Below, in pieces: positions 30,331 to 43,463 of a DNA stretch of 64,000 nucleotides (position 1 is its first letter; the number at the start of each line of letters is the position of its first letter). The position numbers and the translations under genes were made by a program. The notes under the pieces are model-generated. The model searched no databases. It saw only the letters and a list, made by a program, of their open reading frames with translations, and was not told the DNA's origin. Source of the stretch: Prorocentrum cordatum (taxonomy: Eukaryota > Sar > Dinophyceae > Prorocentrales > Prorocentraceae); contig CAUYUJ010005703.1 in NCBI GenBank assembly GCA_963575745.1, positions 1-64,000 of the forward strand, written 5' to 3'.

Positions 30331-30850
30331 GCAGCTTGGTCGGCACCAGAGGCGCACGAAAGAGAGGTCCACCGACCCGATCCGAGAAATCCGCGCGGAC
30401 CTCCAGCGGGAGGGAGAATGGAGGGCGGAGGAGCAGCCGTGGAAGGAGACGGTCGGAGGAGGGAGGGCAACGGACGGGGATGCATAGAATAGGGAGGATG
30501 AGGATGTTGATGGGAGGAGGGGGAAGAGGGGCCCTCCCTCTCCTCATAGCCTCCACCTCGCCTCCCATCAACATCCCCATCCTTATCCTCCCCATGCTCC
30601 CCCCGTCTTTCCTCATCTCCGCCACCCGTCTTCCTCCCCCGATCCTCCTCCACTGCTCCTCACCTCCTCCTCCTCCTCCTCCTCCTCCTCCTCCTCCTCC
30701 TCCTCCGCCTCCTGCTCCTCCTCAAACTGATGCTCATGCCACTTCTCCGCGTCGTGATTCCCTCCCTCGTCCTCATGCCCCTCCTCCCCCTCCCTCTCCT
30801 TGACCTTTTCCGCCTCCTCCGCGCTGCGCTGCACCGCTAGGGCCCGTCAG
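30331..30850. repeat. Inverted GGGAGGATGAGG hairpin and TCC tract
   Basis: Arms 30492-30518 (GGGAGGATGAGGATGTTGAT and on) and 30561-30593 (ATCAACATCCCCATCCTTAT within) form a hairpin with a ~42-bp loop. A TCC tract lies at 30662-30705. No gene is recognised. Confidence 0.7.
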
Positions 30851-30851
30851 C

Positions 30852-31322
30852 GTGATCTGGCCACCCTCCACCTTCACGGCGCCGAAGGCGGCGGTGATGC
30901 CGGTCTGCGCGCGCGCGCCAGAGCACGGGGAGGGCGAGGCAGAGATCGGGCGGGACGCACGGAGGGGAAGCATACTCGGGGCCCCGAAGCCGTGTGGCGA
31001 CGGACCGCGTGGTGACCTCAGAGTGCCAAACGACTTCACCGCGCGGCCGGTCAGCGTTCTGGGGAAACCTGGAGGCCCCAGTCGCCCGAGTACGTCCTCG
31101 GAGAACAGCCCGAGTCCCGAAACCATGCGGAGACCCCGAATCCCCATTGACTCACCACGCGGTGTGGTCATCCCACCGTTTGAGGCCCCTAGATCAAAGG
31201 CAGGCTCTGAAGATGCCGCCGGTACCTCCTGTGGCCTCGAGGACGAGGGGAAGAAGCGGGGCGAAATGAAATGGAGAAGCACGAGGGGCCGATACCGAGA
31301 GAACCCGATGGATGAGGCCTAG
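30852..31322 (+). CDS. Possible hypothetical open frame
   Basis: A 156-codon plus-strand frame of non-repetitive, Pro/Arg/Gly-rich composition ending at 31320-31322. The minus strand is also open over most of this span. No domain, splice signal or repeat decides between them. Low confidence. Confidence 0.15.
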   Translation: MIWPPSTFTAPKAAVMPVCARAPEHGEGEAEIGRDARRGSILGAPKPCGDGPRGDLRVPNDFTARPVSVLGKPGGPSRPSTSSENSPSPETMRRPRIPIDSPRGVVIPPFEAPRSKAGSEDAAGTSCGLEDEGKKRGEMKWRSTRGRYRENPMDEA

Positions 31323-31830
31323 AATGCTGATGTCTCGCCGAGTTCTGAAAGGGGGGGGGCTCGCCAAGTCGGGGTCAGCGAATCGGCTCGTGCAGCCGAT
31401 GATCCTGGGGCCTCCCTGCGGCCATGTCTCGGGGAAGAGGGAGAGGCGGCCACCCGTCGGGGGGGGGACAAATTTTGCTGCTAGCATACTGCTACACTTC
31501 GCGTCCATCTGGCATCTCCTGTGCTCGTGCACGCTCGCTCCAGAACGGCCGAAGCGTTATCACGTTCGCCTGCGTGGAGTCGGTGCCTTCATGAGGAAAT
31601 CGCCTGCTGCTCCATGGATGCGCTCCGACGTTCTGATACTGTCGCGCCCCTGAGCCCATGGTTGCATTCGTCCGCTCTTGAACTGTAGTTGCCCTGCACC
31701 ATTCGATGTCAGTGGGGATGTCGCCGTGGGTCGTTGTCGAGAATGTGACGCATGGACTGCGCCTTGGTAGATTTTGCAAGCGTCCTCCCACATCACGCAG
31801 CGTGTAGCACATTCACGCGAAGACGTGTCT

Positions 31831-33220
<1,390 letters not shown>

Positions 33221-34323
33221 GTGCCACCGACTGTGGGTCGGGTCCCCCCCAATGGGTTCTGGGTGGCGGTGGTCACTGTTTCTCCTCTGGCCAGTGGCCT
33301 GTACCAGAAATCACTCCAGAGAAGGATCGTCCTGTTTCCGCATCGTAGCTTGGGTCTTCGGCGGCTGCCCTGGACGACCCTGGCATGGAACGCTCTCCGC
33401 GCGGCGCAGCTGCTGGAACGCGTCTCGGGGCAGGAAGCTGCCGAGAGAAGCGACGACGAAAACGTCAGCGACCCGCCAAAAGAACAGCCGAGAGCCAAAC
33501 CCAGCCATCCTGTGTCTTTCAGGAGGGGAAAAAACACACAGACACAATTAATCGGCGATTCCCAGAAAATATGGGAAAATATGGGAAGTGGGGGGAAGAC
33601 AAAAACCCAGAAAATATGGGAACATATGGGGGATATTTGTATTAGTGTGTATTTATTTGTGTGTCCCAGTTCCCCTTCAGTCTTGACTTTTCTCACACGG
33701 GGTCCCTGGGAGTCCCGACCCTTTCCCCAAGGCCGGATCCTCATCCCGAACGGTTCTTCGTTTTTCGACGGCGCTGGGGCCCAGCGAGCGCCCCCAGAGG
33801 CCCGGAGACGGCAACAAAAACGTGCGTCGCGTTGTTTTGTCGCGACGCGAGCGTGTCTTGGAAGGTCACCCCAGCGAAACGCCGCCCCTGCGCACAGCTG
33901 GTGCCCCGCCCAGAAGGGGGGACGGCTCGGCCGCCAGGGGCGACTCGTACGCCGGGGTGCCCGCATTGATGTCGAAGCGCAAGCGGAAGGCGGAAGGCCC
34001 CCGCGTCGAGAGGCCTCGGCCAGGGCGGAAATTCGGGTCGCTCTTTTCAGGGAGGCGGAGGCCAAGAGGGCAAAGCACAATCACACGACGAAGGTCCAAT
34101 TCATCAGGGTGAAGGGTGAAGTATCGTACTCGATTCTGCGACATGTTCGCACGCCGTTACACATGCCTAGACCTCGCGGGGACCTTCTGGGATCATCGCG
34201 CCGTTTATCCCTCGCCCGACAGGTTATGGTTGTTAGACGAAAAGGAATGGGCTCCCTCCACGCCCCGCACACCCTGCATACCCTGAGATCCGAGCGATGC
34301 AATTGTTTCACACTGGGTATTGC
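33221..34323 (+). other. No secured gene; possible coding fragment near 33.8-34.1 kb
   Basis: A very long plus-strand open frame spans 33221-35065 but crosses tandem repeats. The part around 33800-34080 has coding-like composition (RNAAPAHSWCPAQKGGRLGR, AEIRVALFREAEAKRAK), with no known domain. AAAATATGGGA repeats lie at 33564-33625. Confidence 0.2.
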
Positions 34324-34541
34324 CGACCTGTTAAATCGAAGCGGCCTGTCACGACCTGTCAGATGGACCCGGCCTGGAAATCGAGGCAGACATATTGGGT
34401 CTTGGGACCCGGTCGTGATTTCATACAATTGTCGACCTGTGAAATCGAGCCGGCCTGTCAGGACCTGTCAGATCGACCCGGCCTGGAAATCGAGGCAAAC
34501 ATATTGGTTCTCGGGACCCGGTCGTGATCTCATACGATTGT
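34324..34541 (+). repeat. 109-bp tandem duplication
   Basis: CGACCTGTTAAATCGAAGC at 34324 and CGACCTGTGAAATCGAGCC at 34433 start two adjacent copies that agree along their length (GGCCTGGAAATCGAGGCA, GGGACCCGGTCGTGAT). Confidence 0.85.
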
Positions 34542-34599
34542 GTCTTGTGCGCGACGTCGGGCCTCTGGGCGCCGCGGCCGCCAGACCCCAAAGGGGCCC

Positions 34600-34745
34600 C
34601 GCGCTCGGCGAAGGACGTCGTCTTCGGTCGTCTTCGGCGTCTTCTTCCCTCTGGATCGTCTTCGGCGTCTTCGACGTCGTCTTCGGTCGTCTTCGTCTTC
34701 GGTCGTCGTCCCTCTGGATCCCACCGGTCGTCTTCGGCGAAGGAC
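34600..34745. repeat. CGTCTTCGG-rich short repeat
   Basis: Irregular tandem CGTCTTCGG/TCGTCTTCGG units with two CCCTCTGGATC insertions. GGCGAAGGACG borders both sides. Confidence 0.7.
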
Positions 34746-35352
34746 GGCCGCAGGCCGCGGCCTGGTGCTCCCTGGCGAGCCCGTTTATGTTTGTCCGGGT
34801 GCTGCCGGCGGTGGCCCTGGCCCGAGGCGGCGCCAGCTCGTCGACGGAGGCCCGCGTGGCCTCCAGGGCGCCCCTCGCGAGGCGTGGGGGGGCCCAGGGA
34901 TTCCAGAGGGGCGCGGGAGGCTGGGGGCGCCTTGGGCCAGGACCACCTGGCAACTCCGACGTTTGTTCTCCGCCTCTGCGGGCCGTCCCCAGGCCCTGGG
35001 GCCGTCACGAGCGGCTCAGGATGGAACAAGAAGTCCTTCAAGGGTACGCCCGTAAAGGGGACTGACAAACATGGACCCGATGTCTAACCGCGAATGCTGT
35101 CTACAACCAACTGCGGCCGCTGCTGGGCAGGCGGCGTTCGTTCCAACTGGACCACTATCATGGCGACGCCGACATCAAGACCTGGTCAAAACGGACAAGT
35201 AATGATTTTCATGTTCGCCCCTAGTTCGGGCCTCCAGACTCCTAGAGAAGAGGGCGTTTGTCTTCAGACTTAAGACAGTTCACTTGCATGCGGGGGGGGA
35301 GAATGGGAGCGTGGCAAGGCCCCCCAAAAAGAGATGTAGACTCCACGCAAGT

Positions 35353-35431
35353 CGGGACTCACTTGCACGCCTTTTCCGGCCCAGCGCTCTTCGAGATGGC
35401 GGCGGAAAAAGGGGGTGGACACGCCATGCAA
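35353..35431 (+). repeat. Dispersed repeat copy 1
   Basis: Contains ACTTGCACGCC, GGCCCAGCGC, GAGATGGCGGCGGA and CACGCCATGCA in the same order and spacing as 47842-47922. The reading MAAEKGGGHAMQ is shared, so it could be a short exon. Confidence 0.65.
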
Positions 35432-35484
35432 CTACCCATCGGTCGGAAGAAGTAAGTATAAACATGAAGTAGGAAGGCATTGAA

Positions 35485-36600
<1,116 letters not shown>

Positions 36601-36712
36601 CGCTTTCCCGATCCACCCCGCCAGAAACAGTCTTCCTTTCTTGCGTGGTGTCGTTAAGCGCGCTTGCTCAAGGCCACTGTTTCGGTTTGTCTGCGCCTCC
36701 ATTTTAGAAACC

Positions 36713-37489
36713 ATGGGAAACCCCGAGAACACACACACAGAGCAGTACGAACGCAAGCTTGAGAACAACCGCCTGTACAAGGTCAGGGTCAAAAAAAGGC
36801 CAAGGCCAAGACGGCCAAGCAGAAGCTCACGCGGAAGTTCCGGAAGCCGCTGCCGCGGAAGATCGCGGACCTGGAAGAGCAGGCTGCGATGTATCACATT
36901 TTTACTCTTTGAGCCATGCAAACGCATTGGCACGCCTGCGCGTACCCAGGTTGGCTGGGAGCTCGGCGAGCAGCTTTCGGATACGCTGTTTGTCAATTGC
37001 ACCTTTCCCCACCCCGTAGACGCAACAGAAGCAACAGCACCAAAGAACACCGCAACAACAGCAAGCACAGAAAGCACGAGGCGAGGACACCCAGCAACGA
37101 CGCGACGCCAACCAAGCACGACGCACGGGCAGACAAACAAGAAGCACGACGCACGAAACAACGACACCAAAGAACACCGCAACGCCAGCAACCGCAACGA
37201 CAGCAATCGCAGCAAGGAGCAGCACGGCGCTTTCGACGACTTGTCCTCGCCGCCGCCCGCGAAGAGGGCAAGGGGGCTCATGGCGGGACGCGGAGGTCCG
37301 CTGCCACCCGTCGGCGCCGAGGAGCAGAAGGCGATATTCGCCTCCCTCGCCCGTTCAGCCCACGTAGAAGTAATCGCCGTCGCGGACGACGACGGCCCCG
37401 ACCTTGAAGCAGAGCTCGAACGCATGCTTGATGAAGAGGGCGGTCGGCTCCCGGGGTCGGCGACGGCGCCCAGCGGCGATGCCGAGTGA
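36713..37489 (+). CDS. Hypothetical protein with acidic C-terminus, frame break at A-run
   Basis: A good start at 36713 (MGNPENTHTEQYERKLENNR). After KVRVKK the frame meets seven A residues (about 36790-36796). One extra A would continue as KAKAKTAKQKLTRKFRKPLP and KIADLEEQAAMY, which looks more like real protein than the current frame. Around 36900-36930 a frame change or intron returns to the first frame, then a Thr/Asn/Lys-rich low-complexity part. The C-terminus has FDDLSSPPPAKRARGLMAG and ADDDGPDLEAELERMLDEEG and a stop at 37487-37489. That ending resembles the putative C-terminus of the transposon ATPase gene (DDLEVQLSQMLAEEG). No known domain. Confidence 0.4.
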   Translation: MGNPENTHTEQYERKLENNRLYKVRVKKRPRPRRPSRSSRGSSGSRCRGRSRTWKSRLRCITFLLFEPCKRIGTPARTQVGWELGEQLSDTLFVNCTFPHPVDATEATAPKNTATTASTESTRRGHPATTRRQPSTTHGQTNKKHDARNNDTKEHRNASNRNDSNRSKEQHGAFDDLSSPPPAKRARGLMAGRGGPLPPVGAEEQKAIFASLARSAHVEVIAVADDDGPDLEAELERMLDEEGGRLPGSATAPSGDAE

Positions 37490-37769
37490 GCGGGCGGACG
37501 CGCCGTGCTGGCGCGCATTGGGCGCGACGCGGTCGCAGACGATGGCAGTCGGTGCGACGCACGCCTTCACGTATGAACCAGCATCCGTTTTAGACCTGCG
37601 GCGTTTGCGCCACGATTCAGAGCGCTCCCTGGAAACATGACAACGCAACGGGTGCGACAGACTGGTTTGCAATCGATGACGTTGCGGTGTCCATTCCCAT
37701 GCTGAGGGATGGCGAGGGGAAGGAAACGGAGAGGGAGGGTGAGGAGGAGGAGGTAGAACAGCACGGGGT

Positions 37770-38112
37770 AGAGGAGGAGGAGGAGTCAGGAGGAGGAGGT
37801 AGAAGAAAAGGAGGAGGAGGAGGAGGAGGAGGAGGAGGGGGCGGAGGAGGAGGAGAAGGAGGAGGATGAGGAGGAGGAGGAAGAGAGGAGGGGAGGAGGG
37901 AGGAGGAGGAGGAGGAGGAGGAGAGGAGGAGGAGGAGGGGGATGAGGAGGAGCAGGAGGACGAGGAGGAGGAGGAGGAGGAAGAGGAGGAGGGAGGAGAA
38001 GCAGGAGGAGGATGAGGAGGGGAGGAGGAGGAGGAGGAGGAGGAGGAGGAGGGGGGGAGGAGGAGGAGGAGAAGGAGGAGGAGGAGGAGGAGAAGGAGGA
38101 GGAGGAGGAGGC
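37770..38112. repeat. GGA-rich microsatellite
   Basis: About 340 bp of GGA/GAG triplets with few interruptions; Gly/Glu/Arg-rich readings here are artefacts. Confidence 0.85.
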
Positions 38113-38124
38113 ATAATCGCGCAA

Positions 38125-38290
38125 ACCACCAGCAACCTTAAAACAACAACAAACGAAACAAACAAATCACAAACTATGATTTCTGAAGATCTTCTGGGGA
38201 AAGAGGTTGGCGGCCAAGGTTCTCCAGAAATCATAGTTTTTCATTTGTTGCTTTCTTGCGGTTTGTTTCTCTTGGTGTTTTCGAAGGTGC
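38125..38290. repeat. Imperfect hairpin with perfect 15-bp stem
   Basis: AAACTATGATTTCTG (38171-38185) pairs perfectly with CAGAAATCATAGTTT (38225-38239). Outside it, an AC-rich arm (AACAACAAACGAAACAAACA) faces a GT-rich arm (GCGGTTTGTTTCTCTTGGTG), extending the pairing imperfectly. The A/C-rich versus G/T-rich arms recall the 18.9-19.2 kb hairpin. Confidence 0.7.
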
Positions 38291-38445
38291 TTCAAGGTGT
38301 TTGATGTTTTTCGCGTTTTCGCTGATTCCGAAGAGGAGGAGGAGGAGGAAGAGGAGGAGGAGCTGGAGAAGGAAAAGGAAAGTGAAGATACCGACCGGCG
38401 GCCGCGACGGAGACAAGAAATATGTATGATCATTTGGGGGGCGTC

Positions 38446-38446
<1 letters not shown>

Positions 38447-38487
<41 letters not shown>
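38447..38487. repeat. AT microsatellite
   Basis: (AT)n of about 40 bp. Confidence 0.9.
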
Positions 38488-38489
<2 letters not shown>

Positions 38490-38491
<2 letters not shown>

Positions 38492-39430
38492 TCCGTCCGC
38501 CCCCGAAGGGAAAGGGAAAATGTAAAGACACCCGATCATTGAAGTAGGAAGGCACTTTAAATATATTGGAATTTGAGAATCCCCGGATACCTACTTTCAA
38601 CGACCGGTGGGTACACCTGCTAGGGACTAAACAAAACGCAGCCTCGAAGAGGTCGAGGGCTCCTGAGGCCTGCGGCTCGAGCAGAAAAACCAGGCCATCG
38701 GAGGTCTGGTGACAGCGAGCGCTGCCGCAAACCCTGGTGCTGACTTCCGCCGCCCTCGATCCTCCAGCTCCTCCTGCTCTTGTTCTGAGCGTGACTGGTG
38801 TGCCTCACCGCCACGGAAATGACAATAGCTGTTTGACGGCTCTCCGGGGCGATGTGGACCCCCCAAGCGCGGGCACAGCTCCCAGCGCACACAGTTGCAG
38901 TCGGGGTCCCGGCCGTTGGCTCCCCGGGCCTGGCCACCCTTCTTACAGTTCTTCTATATAAACATGTAGACTAGAAACACGCGCGTTTAGGTTCTAGACG
39001 GACGACTACGCAGTCGTTGTCACTAAACCTCGCGCTACACGGCGGACTCCAAGACACCCAAGGAGAGGTGCTCCGGGCAAGGGCCGCCCTTGGCGCGTGG
39101 AGGTGCTCGGCCTTCTGGGGGATCACTTCGGGCTCGGTGGGCGGTCGCGAGCCGTGGGAGATCGACGTGGGACGCGTCGGAAGGCTCCGAATGTTTCCCA
39201 GCATGCGCGAGTGACGTGACTGCCACGGTGGCCGAGGAGGGCCCCCGAGGCTCCGGGCCGCCAGGCCGCCGCCACCGCCCCCGCCGCCCCCGCGGGCGCC
39301 GTCGCCGCAGCCGCCACCGCCGTCATGATAATCGTCGTGGTGGTCGTCATAGTGGTCGTGGTGGTGGTGGTCGTCGTCGTCGTCCTGTGGATGTGAACGG
39401 ACGATTGCATCATCTGGGGTGTGATTTGCT
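38490..39430. other. No gene recognised
   Basis: Mixed GC-rich sequence. GTC/GTG-rich triplets lie at 39320-39390. Both strands have moderately long open frames without recognisable motifs. Confidence 0.35.
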
Positions 39431-40640
39431 TATCTGGGGACTCTGGGGGCCTCAGGGCTCTGGAGAGATGTGGGGCCTCCAGGGCCTCTGGAGGCCTCTT
39501 GGGGCTCTCCTGAAACTCTCCTGGAGCTCTGGAGGACGGCCTGGGAGGGCCCGAAAGGGCGCCAAGGGAGCTCCCAGAGCGGCCCCAGAGCCCCAGCAAC
39601 GCCGTCCTTGACGGGGCCCTCTTGGGGCCGTCTCGGGGCTCTTTGGGGGCGTCTTGGGCGCGTCTAGGGCCATCTTGGGAATCTCTTGGGTCGTCTTGGG
39701 GCCCTCTCGGGGGCCTTTCGGTCAGTCTTTAGGCGGTCCTGAAGGCTCCTTGGGACGTCGTAGAGCGCCTGAAGCTCAGATCGAGACCCCCGAAAGCACA
39801 GAACCACACAAGACAAGTCATTAGTTTTTGCCTCTTGCGGCCATCTGGGGAGCGCTCATCGAGTCCTCTTGGGCCGTTTGGGGGCATCTTGGGACGGAAG
39901 GCTCGGATTATCGCTTCGAGCTCCTGCGCTCGGGCCCCTCTTGGGACTGTCTTGGGGCGTCTCGGGCGCCTCAAGAAGGGCCGTCTTGGAATGCCCTTCG
40001 GCCGCCTTTGGGCCCTCGTGGGGGCCTCTTTTGGCCCGTCTTGGGGCGGTCTTGGGGGAGTTCTGGAACGTCGTGAAGCGCTGAAAGCTGGAACAATCGA
40101 GAACCCCGAAAACATTGAAACACCAATGGGTAATCAATGCTTCTTGTTTCTTGGGGCCCTCTGGGGAGCGTTCGTCGAGTCCTCTTGGGCCGTCTGGGGG
40201 CATCATGGAAAGGAAGGCTCGGATTGTTGTTTCGGGCTCCTGCTCTTGGGCCCCTCTTGGGGCCGTTTTCAGACGCCATTGGGCCCCTCTTGCGGCCGTC
40301 TTGGAATCCTATTGGGCCGTCTTCGGGCCCTCGTGGGAGCCTCCTGTGGTCTTGGAGGCCTCATGAGACGTCGTGGAGAGTCGGAAGCTCGAAAGCCGAG
40401 AACCCCCGAAACACCTAAGCAAACACATGTGTTTTGCCTCTTGGGGTCGTCCGGGAAGCGCTCGTCGAGTTGTCTTGTGCCGTCTTGAAGCTATCTGGGG
40501 CTGTCTGGAAGCCACGCGGGACATCTGGAAGCCTTCGGGTGTCTTTTTGTGTGACGCCGCTTGAGGCCGTCTGGGCGGCTCTCGTGCCGCTGGGGAGGGT
40601 CTCCGAGGAGCCCGGATCACCCATGGCGACCAGGGGCAGC
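39430..40640. repeat. Diverged satellite of ~300-bp units
   Basis: The block (A)ACCCCCGAAA...CCTCTTG-GG--GTC-GGGGAGCGCTCGTCGAGT-CTCTTGGGCCGTC recurs with starts near 39785, 40101 and 40398 (spacing about 316 and 297). Each unit is itself built from short CTTGGGGCCGTC-type subrepeats, which continue in degenerate form back to about 39430. Confidence 0.75.
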
Positions 40641-40679
40641 TGGGAGCAGGCTCCCGACCCTGCACCCCGATAGATACAC

Positions 40680-40798
40680 ACACACACTCTCTCTCTATCT
40701 CCCTCTCGCTCTTTCTCGCTCTCTCTCTCTCTATATATATGTGTGTGTGAAGGTATGCATAAACACATACATACATACATACATACATACATACATGC

Positions 40799-40861
<63 letters not shown>

Positions 40862-40963
40862 TATACATACATACATACATACAAACAAACATCCATCCAT
40901 CCATCCATCCATCCATCCATCCATCCATCCATCCATCCATCCATACATACATACATACATACA

Positions 40964-41009
<46 letters not shown>

Positions 41010-41010
41010 C
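40680..41010. repeat. Compound microsatellite: CT, CATA, CAGA, CATC, CATA, TA
   Basis: In order: CT-rich (40685-40730), (ACAT)n (40764-40796), (CAGA)n (40799-40860), short ACAT/ACAA, (CATC)n (about 40890-40942), (CATA)n (40942-40990), (TA)n (40991-41008). Every step differs by one base substitution in a 4-bp motif. Confidence 0.9.
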
Positions 41011-41299
41011 GCACACGCTAGAACCATCGATCGCGCGCTTCGAGCGCGCTCAAGTTCTAGCTAGGCTGGATGGCCGAAGTCCTGGGGATCTCCACCTTCC
41101 TCCCCGGAGCTTGCAAGAACCACGAAGACGGCCCAACTGGCTTCCAAGACGTCCTACGGTCCACCCACGGCGGCCTAGGACAGGCCCAGGAGGCACTTCG
41201 GGGGCCCTTTTTCTTCGCCACGGCTGGACGTAGCCGGAGGAATAGGGAGAAAAAGGCGAGGTGAACGGGTTTCCTGGGGGAGAAAGAGAATGAGGAGCA

Positions 41300-41560
41300 A
41301 GAGGGGGAGGAGGAGGAGGAGGAGGAGGAGGAGGAGGAGGAGGAGGAGGAGGAGGAAAAGGAGGAGGAGGAGGGAAAAGGAGGAGGAGGAGGAGGAAGAG
41401 GAGGAGGAGGAGGAGACGAGCGTAGGGGGAGTGCCAAGATCCCGCCGCACGCTCACAGGCCTGGCCGCCTGGAGCACTTCTCCACAGGAGGAGGAGGAGG
41501 AGGAGGAGGAGGAGGAGGAGGAGGAGGAAGAAGAGAAGGAGGAGATGGAATAGGAGAAGA
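41300..41560. repeat. GGA-rich microsatellite in two blocks
   Basis: GGA/GAG-rich at 41305-41415 and 41485-41560 with ~70 bp of unique sequence between. No gene. Confidence 0.85.
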
Positions 41561-43379
41561 AGGAGGAGGATAATGAGGACATATGATATTTTCTTGTTTA
41601 TTTTTTTGCCAGCGTAGCCAAGATACCAGGCGAACTCGAAAAATAATTGGAATTGTTTGAGCCCCCTTTCTTGCAAACGCCCTCGGGGCCTCCCCCGGGG
41701 ACCTCCCGGGCCTCTTCGGGGATTTTCTAGGATTTCTTGAGGCCTCCTGGGGGTGTCCTGGTGTCGCACGACAGGCGACAGCCGTGAGGATGAAGATGCT
41801 CTTCCCCTTTCACCACATCAGCGTGTCGCACACGCACAAACTCTCAGTACAGTCCAATGCGTGAATAGAAACAGGGGGGAGGAATAGAGATGCTGCACAT
41901 CTTCGCCTTGCCCGCTCTCCCCGGCTCTTGCCCTGGCTGCGTCCCCTCGGGTGTTCGCCGCTGGGAGTCCATCCCATGCTTTGTTTAGACTGTTTACCGA
42001 ATCGTTTCCAGCGACGCTAGGGAAGGAGAGGTCAGGGAGCAGACACTTCCAGATAAAGCAGCTCGGCAAGGCGAGCGTGAAATTCCAGCGCTAAGAGATT
42101 GAACTGTGCAAGCGCAAGTCATGAAAAGCATGCGAGCCACAGTCTAATACCCTGGAGCCCAGACCACAGTGGGCAATCGGAGCGCGAAGTGCCAGACGCT
42201 GCGCGTCTATCACAGAACGCGCTGTGTCTGGCCTGCTTCTTCTGTGTTTTTTCGCCTTTTCTCAATCCTTCGCCTCGTGCTCTTCTCCTCCCTCCGCCGC
42301 TTTCTCACATGCTCCTTCTTATCCTGCTTTTCATGATGCTGCTCCACCTGCTCCCTCCTACTACTCACCCCCCCTTTCCCGTGTCTCGTCCTTCTCGTGC
42401 TGCTGTTGCTGCCTCTCCTCTTCCCGCGCCGCCTCCTCCTCCCCCTTGTCCTCGTCGTCCTCATGCAGCCAACCTCTCGTCCTCCTCCGCATCCACCTCT
42501 TCTACACCGTCTCCACAACCACCGTCTTCACTTCTACACCCGTATCTGATTTAACTGCACAGAAAGAAATGCACAATGCCTACGTACCCGCTCTTCAACG
42601 CAACCAGCACCTGGAGAGCAAGACTTGATTTGACGTCTACAAAGCATTCGGACAATATGCAACGTTGTGATGTTTGAAGGTTCGCAGATGTGTCGGGGGC
42701 TTGCTATCAATATATCAAACGACTCTCAACCGTTAGTAGCTGATGCGTTCAAAACAAGACACCGAGAGCATCATCCGATGGTCAGCCTTCATAGTGTAGA
42801 CATGTGTTATATGTGTACACATGTACATGTATCAACACATAGGTTTATACATATACATATGGGCTGGCGTATGAATACCTCTGCGGGCGTATGAATACTT
42901 CGAATATCTCGAGGTTGCTACGTGCATTCGCATGTTGCTTGAACGGAGAAACTTCACATGAACAACCTTTTCCCCAACTTTGAACATCAACGGAACGTTC
43001 GGTGTTCAAAGCACGGCCGAACCCCCTTGAGTTATTCGTATGCCCGGGTCTTGAAACGGCACACCCTCCCCTTTTCCCTGAAAGCCTTTCCCTGAAGTTT
43101 CTGATAGTAGTAGACATTACAACCGAAGAGTCCCACAGGGGGGACAGGGCATCCTAGACCGCCTGTCCAGCGGCCGGTTCTCCTGAGACTCTTGCACAAT
43201 CTACAGTGGGGGCATTGGATCAGGAAACCTTCGAAAAGGAATCCAGGGTCTAGAAGCCAGTGGAAAGCCAGTCGTGGATCAGCCATGGATCTCACCGCCG
43301 CCCTCATTGGATAAGGAATCCTCCAGGGTCTGGGGCCTCCTGGGACTATTCCTTAACAAACGCCTCCACCGTATTCAGG
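41561..43379. other. No gene recognised
   Basis: About 1.8 kb of mixed sequence without strong repeats. Weak features: pyrimidine-rich part near 42390-42450, TGTACATG-type alternation near 42808-42850, and a short direct duplication (GGAATCCAGGGTCT and GGAATCCTCCAGGGTCT) at about 43239 and 43315. Confidence 0.4.
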
Positions 43380-43443
43380 AATCGTGCTCGCGCCCCAATG
43401 CTTGCTACATGTTTGGTCCAGACGGCCACGATCTCTTGTAAGA
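43380..43443 (+). other. 'NAGY..GPDG' module, plus copy
   Basis: Encodes [20 protein letters not shown] up to a GTAAG-like end at 43438. It matches modules near 45.2 and 45.35 kb on the same strand, and 44.64-45.02 kb on the opposite strand. Confidence 0.55.
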
Positions 43444-43463
43444 GCTACCCCCGCTGCACACCC

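Noticed and set aside
33221-35065. 614-codon plus-strand open frame
   Set aside because: It crosses a 109-bp tandem duplication, CGTCTTCGG repeats and AAAATATGGGA repeats with no consistent composition or motif. Its length follows from GC-rich repeat DNA lacking stops.
41022-41062. Terminator-like stem GCGCGCTTCGAGCGCGC
   Set aside because: Perfect short stem, but without a gene directly upstream or a T-run, and in a nuclear eukaryotic context a bacterial-type terminator is not expected.
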